A DNA stretch of 64,000 nucleotides from positions 1 through 64,000 of the forward strand of contig NZ_JAUSOE010000104.1 of NCBI RefSeq assembly GCF_030656255.1. The letters run 5' to 3'. The stretch comes from Brevundimonas sp. Its GTDB lineage: Bacteria; Pseudomonadota; Alphaproteobacteria; Caulobacterales; Caulobacteraceae. The position numbers were made by a program, and so were the translations under genes. Below, in pieces: positions 6,640 to 14,260 of this stretch (the first letter of the stretch is position 1; every line of letters begins with the position of its first letter). The notes beneath the pieces were generated by a model, which searched no databases, was not told the DNA's origin, and worked only from the letters and a program-made list of their open reading frames with translations.

Positions 6640-9264
6640 ATGCGCCACACTAACCGCTATCTTCGGACCACCGTGTCCGCCGCCGTCGTCGGCGCCGCCG
6701 TGTTCGGCTTCGCCGGCATCGCCGCCGCCCAGGATGCGCCCACCAGCGTGGACGACATCATCGTCACCGCCCAGAAGCGCGAACAGAGCCTGCAGGACGT
6801 GCCGATCGTGGTCACGACTCTGTCGCAGGAGGTGCTGGACGGCGCCGGGGTGCAGGACATCAAGGATCTGCAGATCCTGACGCCGGGCATGACCGTCACC
6901 TCGACCCAGTCGGAAGCCTCGACCACGGTCCGCATCCGCGGCGCCGGCACCGTGGGCGACAACCCCGGTCTGGAATCCTCGGTCGGCGTCGTGATCGACG
7001 GCGTCTATCGCTCGCGCAACTCGGTCGGCTTCGGCGACCTGGGCGAACTGAGCCGTATCGAGGTCCTGAAGGGGCCGCAGGGCACCCTGTTCGGCAAGAA
7101 CACCTCGGCAGGCGTCATCAACATCATCACCGAACGCCCGTCGTTCGATCCGTCGGTTTCGGCGGAACTGACCGCCGGCAACTTCGGCGCCATTGGCGGC
7201 TCGGTCTCGGCGACCGGCCCGCTCAGCGACATGATCGCCGGCCGCATCTTCGTGGCGCACCGCGAGCGTGACGGCTTCTATGACGTCAACGTCGGCGACG
7301 GTCCGCGCACCCTGACCGAAGACAACACCCAGGACTACTGGACCGGTCGCGGCCAGCTGCTGATCCTGCCCAGCGACGAGGTGTCGATCCGCCTGATCGC
7401 CGACTACACCAAGCGCGACGAATACTGCTGCTCGGCGGTCCAGACCCGGGTCGGCCCGACCCAGGCCTTCATCGCCGCCCTGACCGCGCCGAACGGCCCC
7501 GGCCAGACGCCCCCGGTCGCCGGTTACGGCACGGTGCCCTTCAGCCGCACCGCCTATTCGAACCGCGAGACGCCTCAAGAGATCGAGGACATGGGCCTGT
7601 CGGCGGAAGCCACCATCGACTTCCCCAGCATCAACGCCACCCTGACGTCGCAGACCTCGTGGCGTGACTGGTCGTTCCAGCAAGGGATGGATCTGGACTA
7701 CACCGGGGCCGATATCCAGCATCGTGAGAACGACGGGTCGAACGGCTACGGCGTCGACAACCTGACCCAGGAATTCCGCCTGGCGGGCACGACGGACAAG
7801 TTCGACTGGCTGGTCGGCCTGTTCGCCACCAAGGAAGGCGTCTATCGCGACGACTCCTATTCTTACGGCGCGGACTACAACGGCTTCGTCTCCTTCCTGC
7901 TGACGGCGACGGTGCCGGCGACCTTCGGCGGCCCCAGCGCGACTCGCACCGGCTGTTTCACCAATCCGCAAGGCTACGCCGTCGGGACCAGCGGCGCCCT
8001 GCTGGGGCAGCCGCTCTGCACCTTGGGCCTGACGGCGCCCAGCGCCTCGGCGCCCCTGTTCGCCACGGGCAAGGCCTATGAGGACCACTATTCCCAGCGG
8101 TCGGAGTCGGTGGCCCTGTTCACCAACAACACCTGGCGGGTGACCGAGGCCTTCGACCTGAACCTGGGCCTGCGCTACACCTACGACAGCAAGCGCCTGC
8201 TCGGCGTGCAGGATAATCTGGGGACCAATGGCGCGGCCTGCGGCGGCGCCCTGGCCAACCAGAATCCGGCCAACCGCCTGCCCGGCACGACGGCGACCCC
8301 GGCGGCCGCCCTTGGCCTGCTCTGCCTGCCCTGGTCGAACCCGCTCTACGACAATCGCCGGATCCAAGAGAAGTTCAGCGACACCGACATCAGCGGCACG
8401 TTCAAGGGCTCGTACCGGTTCAACGACGCCGTCATGGCCTATGCCTCCTATGCGCGGGGCTACAAGGGCGCCGGCTACAACATGGACCGCGTGCAGACGG
8501 GCGTGACGCCTGACGCCTCGCTGTTCTTCGACGCCGAGACGGTGGATAGCTACGAGATCGGGGTGAAGACGACCCTGTTCAATCGCTCGATGCTGCTGAA
8601 CCTCACCTACTTCGACCAGAAGTTCGAGAACTTCCAACTGAACACCTTCCTCGGGACCGCCTTCGTGGTGGAGTCGATCCCCGAACTGACCTCGCGCGGC
8701 GTCGACGCCGACATGGTCTGGTTCACCCCGATCGAGGGCCTGATGTTCCAGGGCGGCGTTACCTACACCGACGCCAAATACGGCGACTTCGGCGCCAACG
8801 ACCTGTCCAACCCGGCGCGCTTCCCGGCCCTGTCCCTGCTGCCGGGCGCCCGCGCCTCGTTCGCTCCGGAATGGTCGCTGACCGGCGCCCTGGCCTTCGA
8901 CCGCTCGCTGGGCGGCGGCCTGCGCGGCGGCTTCAACCTGTCGGCTAAATATTCGACCGACTACAACACCGGCTCGGACCTGCTGCCGTACAAGGACCAG
9001 GAAGCCTTCACCGTCGTCAACGGCCGCATCTCCATCGGCGCCGAAGACGAACGCTGGACGGTCGATATCTGGGCCCAGAACCTGCTGGAAGAGGAATACA
9101 CCCAGGTCGGTTTCGCCGCCCCGCTTCAGGGCACGGCCTTCACCAACACGACCACGCCGCAAGCCGACGGCACCTATTATAATATCGCCACCGACACGGC
9201 GACCTACAACGCCTACCTCGGCGCCCCGCGCACCTGGGGCGTGACGCTGAAGGTCAAATACTGA
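6640..9264 (+). CDS. TonB-dependent receptor 1
   Basis: Outer-membrane active transporter of 874 aa. The start at 6640 has GGGAGG upstream and gives a signal peptide MRHTNRYLRTTVSAAVV...AAAQDA. A TonB box follows (VDDIIVTAQKREQSLQDVPI), then the plug (LQILTPGMTVTS, RIRGAGTVGDNPGLESSVGVVIDGVY, EVLKGPQGTLFGKNTSAGVINIIT) and the beta-barrel. It ends in a terminal Tyr (WGVTLKVKY), as outer-membrane barrels do. The plug wording is that of the sphingomonad/caulobacter group of receptors of unknown ligand. No adjacent gene reveals the substrate. The 3' end and terminator are duplicated 3.57 kb downstream. Confidence 0.93.
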   Translation: MRHTNRYLRTTVSAAVVGAAVFGFAGIAAAQDAPTSVDDIIVTAQKREQSLQDVPIVVTTLSQEVLDGAGVQDIKDLQILTPGMTVTSTQSEASTTVRIRGAGTVGDNPGLESSVGVVIDGVYRSRNSVGFGDLGELSRIEVLKGPQGTLFGKNTSAGVINIITERPSFDPSVSAELTAGNFGAIGGSVSATGPLSDMIAGRIFVAHRERDGFYDVNVGDGPRTLTEDNTQDYWTGRGQLLILPSDEVSIRLIADYTKRDEYCCSAVQTRVGPTQAFIAALTAPNGPGQTPPVAGYGTVPFSRTAYSNRETPQEIEDMGLSAEATIDFPSINATLTSQTSWRDWSFQQGMDLDYTGADIQHRENDGSNGYGVDNLTQEFRLAGTTDKFDWLVGLFATKEGVYRDDSYSYGADYNGFVSFLLTATVPATFGGPSATRTGCFTNPQGYAVGTSGALLGQPLCTLGLTAPSASAPLFATGKAYEDHYSQRSESVALFTNNTWRVTEAFDLNLGLRYTYDSKRLLGVQDNLGTNGAACGGALANQNPANRLPGTTATPAAALGLLCLPWSNPLYDNRRIQEKFSDTDISGTFKGSYRFNDAVMAYASYARGYKGAGYNMDRVQTGVTPDASLFFDAETVDSYEIGVKTTLFNRSMLLNLTYFDQKFENFQLNTFLGTAFVVESIPELTSRGVDADMVWFTPIEGLMFQGGVTYTDAKYGDFGANDLSNPARFPALSLLPGARASFAPEWSLTGALAFDRSLGGGLRGGFNLSAKYSTDYNTGSDLLPYKDQEAFTVVNGRISIGAEDERWTVDIWAQNLLEEEYTQVGFAAPLQGTAFTNTTTPQADGTYYNIATDTATYNAYLGAPRTWGVTLKVKY

Positions 9265-9344
9265 TCGTCCAGCCGCCCGGGCCGTAAGGCTCCAAGGGGG
9301 GAACGACGAAGGGCCGACCGGGCAACCGGTCGGCCCTTTTTCTT
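9216..9344. repeat. Left copy of ~130-bp direct repeat
   Basis: Covers the last 16 codons of receptor 1 plus its terminator. It matches 12782-12911 with four substitutions and one extra G by my alignment. It brackets the 9345-12781 segment that carries receptor 2. Confidence 0.93.
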
Positions 9345-9350
9345 TTTCTT
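9311..9350 (+). terminator. Rho-independent terminator of receptor 1
   Basis: GGGCCGACCGG-GCAA-CCGGTCGGCCC is a perfect 11-bp stem with a GNRA tetraloop. It is followed by TTTTTCTTTTTCTT. Very strong. Confidence 0.95.
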
Positions 9351-9412
9351 AAGATTTTGGCGGATTGGCGCGGGAGGAGATAGTTTATCCTTTTACAGAA
9401 ATTGTTGGGCCA

Positions 9413-9552
9413 TTCACTCTCTTGAGTGGGGTCGCGAGAGTGAAAAATTTCTCGATTTCGAAAGTTTCCAAAATATTACTGTTTTTTCGAAAATGTCGAA
9501 TATGTGGCTTCATTACGACATGTGAGCGATGATTACATTGCTGGAATGTAAT
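9413..9552. promoter_or_regulatory. Dyads in the AT-rich promoter region of receptor 2
   Basis: The 318 bp between the terminator and receptor 2 are clearly AT-richer than the surroundings and hold no gene. Two inverted repeats stand out. TTCACTCTC-N14-GAGAGTGAA lies at 9413-9444, and ATTACATT-N5-AATGTAAT at 9532-9552. The half AATGTAATG recurs at 27427-27435, upstream of receptor 3. They are candidate operators for nutrient-dependent receptor expression, and no regulator can be assigned. Confidence 0.5.
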
Positions 9553-9662
9553 GTGGTCTAGAAAATCATCGGTATGGGGATAACGTCCCCCATCCGCGTG
9601 CACTGGGGGCGCGGACAAACGTGTGGTCGTCGCCAGAGCGTGATCGACCGCCACTATGAAGG

Positions 9663-12600
9663 ATGGGGATTTTGAGAGTTCGTACCATTCGTGAGCGCCT
9701 GCTGACCGGAACCATGGCGGGAGGGGTCGCCCTTGCGGCTCTGGCCGTCATGCCGGTCGTTCTCGCGCCGACGACAGCGCTTGCTCAGTCTCAGACCGGC
9801 GGGCTGCGTATCGCAGTCACCGGCTCGGACAATCAACCGATCGCGGGGGCGACGGTTGTGGTGAGTTCGCCGAGCAGCCTCGTCAGCCGTACTGCGGTCA
9901 CGGACGCTGAGGGGCGTGTCCGCGTCACCGGGCTAGACCCTGCGACCAACTATACGGTATCGGTTGACGCGCCGAATTACAGCAACTTCAGCGCGAGCAA
10001 TGTTGCCATCGTCAGCGGCCGCGACCTGTCAGTCGGTTACAGCCTCGCTGATCGCAGCGGTGCAACGGACCTGGGCGATATCGTCGTCACTGGCACGTCT
10101 CTGGCCGCGATCGATACGACCTCCGCGACAGTCTCTACGATCCTGACGCTGGAGACGGTGGAATCCCTGCCCACAGGCCGCAGCTATCAGAGCTATCTGC
10201 AACTGGTTCCTGGCACCAAGCCCGGCAACAATCCGTCTTCACGTTCCGGCGTGAACTATTCGGACGTTGGCGGGGCCGTCGGCAGTTCGACCGACAACCT
10301 GTATTATCTCGACGGCGTGGATGTGACGGATCCTGTCTCGGGTACTTTCGGCGCCAACTTCAACTCGGAAATCATCCAGGAACAGCAGGTTCTGGTGGGC
10401 GCCATACCGGCGGAATACGCGGGTGGTTCAGGTCTGATCTCACGGGTCATTACCAAGTCGGGATCAAACGAGTGGCACGGCTCCGCGAACTACTACTTCC
10501 AGAACGATACCCTCGTGCAGGAGGATTACCACAACAACTCCGGCGGCTTCTCTACCTATGACGCCGCAGTAACTCTTGGCGGGCCGATCCTGAAAGATCG
10601 CCTGTGGTTCTTCGGTTCTTATCAGAAGAAAAATCGCGAAGACGAAGTGCTGGATCCGACCACCGGCGAAGTACGCCGTACAGTCGAGCAGGATTCCGAA
10701 TATTCGTTTGGAAAGTTGACGTGGCAAGTCAACGAGGAAAACCGCCTGTCCGCTAGCTTCTTCAATGACCCATATGAGACGACCGGTTCGTCGTCGGCCA
10801 CGGTGTTGAACAACCGCGACACGCGCCGTGTTCAGGGTGGTGACAACTACAAGATCGACTATACAGGCGTGTTCGACGATCTGACGGTCAACGCCTACTG
10901 GTTCCGCCACGAGGGCGAGATTTCGGACTACGCCGCCGACACCTCGATCACCGAAAACGTGATCTATGCTTCGGCAGCGGGCTCGACCTTGGCGCAACGC
11001 TCTCTCGGCGGCGCGGGCGGGGACACGATCCGGAACCGCGATCGGGACGAGTACGGCCTCAACGCCGAATACTTCCTAGAGACAGGCTTCGGCACGCACA
11101 CATTTAAGGCGGGCTACACCTTCACCGAAAACTCGACGATGATCGACAGCTCGGTGCCCAACCCGGATCGTTACACCTCACTGGCGGCGCAATATTCGGG
11201 CACGACCTTCGCGACGGCGGTCAGCAGCGCCCCGGCCTGGACTGCGCGTCCGATCGTGGCGGGCGACATGACCCGGCTGATCACGGGCATCACGGCCAAC
11301 GCCACGGCGCTCGCCGCCGTGGATACCAACCGCGACGGCGTGGTCACGTCAGCCGAAGTCAACGCGCTGACCTTCACGAACACCGCCGACAGTCCCTATG
11401 GCAATGTCGCGCTATATCGTGTGAACCGCGTGGCGACGGGCGCCTATGAGGTGAAGAGCGAAGGACAGAGCGTCTATTTGCAAGACACCTGGACCTTGGA
11501 CAAGCTGACCGTAAACGCCGGCGCTCGCGCCGAGAAGTGGACGCACTTCGACTCCAACGGCGAGGAGATCGCCAACTTCGATTGGGAGATCGCCCCGCGC
11601 TTGTCGGTGGTTTATGACCTCTTCGGCGATGGTCGCAGTAAGGTCTTCGGCTATGCTGGGCGCTATTACGACCCTGTCCGCAACAATATGACAGACTTTG
11701 CGGGCGGTTTGACTGGGCCGGTCGATGAAGAGCAGATCAACGTCGCTGGCGAATGGGTCACCTTCCGTACTCGCGGTGGTGCGTCCACTCCGGACGCACT
11801 GTTCTCTCCGAACACGAAGACGCCGTACACCGACGAGTTCCTGATCGGCTATTCGACCACCTTCAGGTCGGATATCGGCTTCTCGGCGACGGTCACGCGG
11901 CGTCAGACGCGCGACATCATGGAAGACTTTGATCTGGCGCTCTACTCGGATCCGAGTTGCACCGCTGAGGACTGCGGCGTGAATGGTTACGCCTACCCTG
12001 GTTCGTTCTTCTACCTGCCGTATTCGTACTTTGGCTACGACAGTGCGCCGAATTCGAACTACGTCATTGGCACCCTGCCGGGTGGCGAGCGGAACTACAC
12101 GGGTCTGGAACTGACACTGACGAAGTACAAGACAGACAATTGGTTTGGCCAGATATCGTACACGTACAACGACGCTGACGGGAACACGAACTCCGACTCG
12201 AACGCCGATTACCAGGGCGACCTCATCTTCCTGGATCCCCGCGCACCCAACGCCTCTGGGCCGCAGCCCGGAAACATCGAACACCAGTTCAAGGCTTATG
12301 CTGGTTATGAGTTCGACTGGGGCCTGGAACTCGCTGGCGTGTTCAACTGGAATTCGGGCTATCTTTATACGCCAGCCCAGCCCGTGGGCGGACGCTACTT
12401 TGCTCCGACGGCTGACCCTTATGAGTTCGGTGGTGTGACCGATACGTGGTATCTGCCAGGCTATATCGGATCCGAAACTGCGCCATCCTATTGGACAATG
12501 GATGTGAAGGCGACTTACACCGTCGACATGCCGTTCGGTAAAACCGAACTGTTCCTGGACGTGTTCAACCTGTTCAACAAGCAATCGGCGACCGGTGTCG

Positions 12601-12698
12601 AGTCGCGTCTCGCCGGTAGCGGTGTGTACGATTACCAGGAAGCCAATTCCTGGGTCTCGCCTCGTCGCGCCGTGCTTGGAGCCCGCTACTCCTTCTGA
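9663..12698 (+). CDS. Oar-like TonB-dependent receptor with carboxypeptidase-regulatory domain
   Basis: A 1011-aa outer-membrane protein of the Oar/OmpA-related TonB receptor type. In order: a signal peptide (AALAVMPVVLAPTTALAQ), a CarboxypepD-reg-like beta-sandwich (residues about 45-125, GLRIAVTGSDNQPIAGATVVV, TDAEGRVRVTGLDPATNYTV), a TonB-box-like DLGDIVVTGTS, a plug (YLDGVDVTDPVSGTFGANF, EYAGGSGLISRVITKSGSN) and a barrel ending RAVLGARYSF. Such receptors are often linked to import of peptides or proteinaceous material, a general family statement. Codon choice is visibly less GC-ending than in receptor 1 or lepA. With the flanking duplication this suggests later acquisition. The start is ATG 9663, and TTG 9672 is an alternative. 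Confidence 0.9.
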   Translation: MGILRVRTIRERLLTGTMAGGVALAALAVMPVVLAPTTALAQSQTGGLRIAVTGSDNQPIAGATVVVSSPSSLVSRTAVTDAEGRVRVTGLDPATNYTVSVDAPNYSNFSASNVAIVSGRDLSVGYSLADRSGATDLGDIVVTGTSLAAIDTTSATVSTILTLETVESLPTGRSYQSYLQLVPGTKPGNNPSSRSGVNYSDVGGAVGSSTDNLYYLDGVDVTDPVSGTFGANFNSEIIQEQQVLVGAIPAEYAGGSGLISRVITKSGSNEWHGSANYYFQNDTLVQEDYHNNSGGFSTYDAAVTLGGPILKDRLWFFGSYQKKNREDEVLDPTTGEVRRTVEQDSEYSFGKLTWQVNEENRLSASFFNDPYETTGSSSATVLNNRDTRRVQGGDNYKIDYTGVFDDLTVNAYWFRHEGEISDYAADTSITENVIYASAAGSTLAQRSLGGAGGDTIRNRDRDEYGLNAEYFLETGFGTHTFKAGYTFTENSTMIDSSVPNPDRYTSLAAQYSGTTFATAVSSAPAWTARPIVAGDMTRLITGITANATALAAVDTNRDGVVTSAEVNALTFTNTADSPYGNVALYRVNRVATGAYEVKSEGQSVYLQDTWTLDKLTVNAGARAEKWTHFDSNGEEIANFDWEIAPRLSVVYDLFGDGRSKVFGYAGRYYDPVRNNMTDFAGGLTGPVDEEQINVAGEWVTFRTRGGASTPDALFSPNTKTPYTDEFLIGYSTTFRSDIGFSATVTRRQTRDIMEDFDLALYSDPSCTAEDCGVNGYAYPGSFFYLPYSYFGYDSAPNSNYVIGTLPGGERNYTGLELTLTKYKTDNWFGQISYTYNDADGNTNSDSNADYQGDLIFLDPRAPNASGPQPGNIEHQFKAYAGYEFDWGLELAGVFNWNSGYLYTPAQPVGGRYFAPTADPYEFGGVTDTWYLPGYIGSETAPSYWTMDVKATYTVDMPFGKTELFLDVFNLFNKQSATGVESRLAGSGVYDYQEANSWVSPRRAVLGARYSF

Positions 12699-12728
12699 GT
12701 GGGCCTGATCTTCGAGCGAGCAAGGGGG

Positions 12729-12762
12729 AATGCCGGCGCGAAAGCGCCGGCATTCTGCTTTT
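12729..12762 (+). terminator. Terminator of receptor 2
   Basis: AATGCCGGCGC-GAAA-GCGCCGGCATT is a perfect 11-bp stem with a GAAA loop. It is followed by CTGCTTTT and lies 30 bp after the stop codon. Confidence 0.92.
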
Positions 12763-12781
12763 AGCCTCTGAGTATTAACGG

Positions 12782-12830
12782 CCTCGGCGCCCCGCGCACC
12801 TGTGGCGTGACGCTGAAGGTCAAATACTGA
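12782..12830 (+). pseudogene. Remnant of a second copy of the receptor 1 C-terminus
   Basis: Translates to LGAPRTCGVTLKVKY-stop, identical to the last 15 residues of receptor 1 except Trp to Cys. There is no start or upstream reading frame, so this is a fragment, not a gene. Confidence 0.9.
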
Positions 12831-12877
12831 TCGTCCAGCCGCCCAGGCCGTAAGGCTCAAAGGGGGGGAACGACGAA

Positions 12878-12911
12878 GGGCCGACCGGGAAACCGGTCGG
12901 CCCTTTTTCTT
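12878..12911 (+). terminator. Duplicated terminator
   Basis: GGGCCGACCGG-GAAA-CCGGTCGGCCC plus TTTTTCTT. This is the same hairpin as at 9311, with GCAA changed to GAAA, so the GNRA loop is kept. It now stands without its own gene, 180 bp after receptor 2. Confidence 0.9.
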
Positions 12912-12978
12912 GGGTGATGCGGGAGGGCGGGAACGTCTGGTCTCAGTCGGCTTTCGACCCTTTGAGGAAGTTGCAACG

Positions 12979-13212
12979 TCAGAACATCGCCTGCAGAATC
13001 GCCTGCAGAATTGTGACGAAGATCGTCACCACAGCCGCCACGAGCAAACTCCCCCCAAGTACTGCCGTGAGCCAAATTGCAATGACCAGAGTGATGGCTG
13101 GCGCCCGCAACCAGGAAGGCAGCCCTTTGATGGCAGAGAAACGCCGATCAACCGCAGGCTGGGTGAGGTGGCCGGCGATCTCGAGAGATGCCATCAGGAC
13201 GAACTGAAACAT
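12979..13212 (-). CDS. Small membrane protein, unknown
   Basis: A 77-aa protein beginning MFQFVLMASLEIAGHL. It has a charged middle and two closely spaced hydrophobic stretches (APAITLVIAIWLTAVLGG, SLLVAAVVTIFVTILQAIL). I chose ATG 13212 over the track start (13269) because GAGGAG sits 5-10 nt upstream of it. Not recognised. It is either a small inner-membrane protein or a hydrophobic peptide of regulatory kind. It stands alone, just right of the duplicated terminator. Confidence 0.6.
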   Translation of the reverse strand: MFQFVLMASLEIAGHLTQPAVDRRFSAIKGLPSWLRAPAITLVIAIWLTAVLGGSLLVAAVVTIFVTILQAILQAMF

Positions 13213-13519
13213 GATTTCTCCTCGTCGGCATCGCGCGTAAAAACGGTCACCAGACCTAATGCCGAGCATGTAACTGTAAGTCCACTAACCACCCCTAGCT
13301 GACATCGACCGCGACCGCTTTCCGGCCTGGAGGCCAACGTCCGCTTTCGGCCTCGAAGACCAGGACCGAAATCGACCCAAAGGCGACGCCTGCGAAGTCC
13401 GCTTGCGGCTTGTGCCTCGCAACTCGGCTATCGGCACTAAGCCGATGACCGCATTCCACCCCCGGGCCTACACACCGTCTTTCATGCTCGCGCCAACCAG
13501 TCGCCGCAGGCCCTGGCAT
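13213..13519. other. Intergenic stretch without a recognisable gene
   Basis: About 307 bp between two minus-strand genes. Imperfect purine-poor repeats around GTCCGCTT (at 13341, 13396 and 14205) are visible. No convincing ORF, RNA gene or strong hairpin was found. Confidence 0.5.
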
Positions 13520-14110
13520 CTACTGCGGCGTGGCGGGCTGATCAGCGGAAGTTTCAGCCGCGTGACGGGCCTCCTCGGCGGCGCGGGTCGAGACGTTCAG
13601 AACCTTCCTAATGCTGTCGGGAATGAGCGCGTGGTCGAAGGGTTCGCGGGTCGGCCGCTCTCCCCGGCGCACCAGGGTCTGGGTGCCGTATATCTGGGGC
13701 TGCCCGATTTTCTGAAGGTATCGGTCCAGGGTTGCCGCCGCGAGCCAAGGCGACTCGGTCGAACCTTCACCCAAGGCGGCCACGGCGAGGGTGTGGGCCA
13801 TGAGGTAGTCCTGTGCCGTATCACCGTGCTGATAGACTAAGGCGGCGGCATAGAAGTCCGCTGCGGTGCGCAGGGCTCCGGCGTCCAGCAGGGCCTTGAC
13901 CTGCGCCCGACGGACGGCGTCCTCAGCGTGCAGGCGCACCGCGTTTTCTCGACCACCAGCCAGAATGGCCGCAAAGTCCTGACGGACGGCCTGATCGGCG
14001 GCCAGGATCGCAGCCATCTCCGTGTTGTCCGACATGGAGACCGAGTCCTGGGACGCCGCCGGCATAGCGATAGCAAGAGCCATGGCGGTCGCAATCAGCA
14101 GCGGCTTCAT
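13520..14110 (-). CDS. Exported protein resembling DUF6624 family
   Basis: A 196-aa periplasmic protein. The start at ATG 14110 (MKPLLIATAMALAIAMPAASQDS) has GAGG 6 nt upstream and gives a clean signal peptide ending AAS-Q. The C-terminal half contains DFYAAALVYQHGDTAQDYLMAHTLAVAALGEG and LDRYLQKIGQPQIYGTQTLV. Its GQPQIYGTQ signature is the hallmark I associate with DUF6624-like proteins. No catalytic function is known. It lies downstream of the RND operon on the same strand, separated from it by a strong hairpin, so it is probably transcribed separately. Confidence 0.7.
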   Translation of the reverse strand: MKPLLIATAMALAIAMPAASQDSVSMSDNTEMAAILAADQAVRQDFAAILAGGRENAVRLHAEDAVRRAQVKALLDAGALRTAADFYAAALVYQHGDTAQDYLMAHTLAVAALGEGSTESPWLAAATLDRYLQKIGQPQIYGTQTLVRRGERPTREPFDHALIPDSIRKVLNVSTRAAEEARHAAETSADQPATPQ

Positions 14111-14217
14111 TTCCATCCTCACACATCCATCCACGCCGCGACGATGACGAGGACGCGAGACGCGATCAAATGAACTAAAGTTCAGCCGTGAGCACTCGGG
14201 CAAATGTCCGCTTCCCA

Positions 14218-14250
14218 CCCTTTGCGGACCCAACGACGGTCCGCAAAGGG
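14218..14250 (-). terminator. Hairpin after the RND operon
   Basis: CCCTTTGCGGACC-N7-GGTCCGCAAAGGG is a perfect 13-bp stem starting 11 bp beyond the RND permease stop. No long U-run follows on either strand, so termination is likely but not certain. Confidence 0.65.
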
Positions 14251-14260
14251 CTGATCGACC

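Larger units (their letters stand above)
12782..12911. repeat. Right copy of ~130-bp direct repeat
   Basis: Nearly identical to 9216-9344. Homology ends abruptly on both sides: at ...TTAACGG upstream, and after the T-run downstream. Confidence 0.93.

Noticed and set aside
9345-12781. Composite transposon or IS-borne receptor
   Set aside because: The flanking repeats are coding-tail/terminator sequence, not IS ends, and no transposase is present.
12914-13302. Plus-strand ORFs 12910-13302 and 12914-13207
   Set aside because: Antisense to the small membrane protein, with no RBS and no recognisable pattern.
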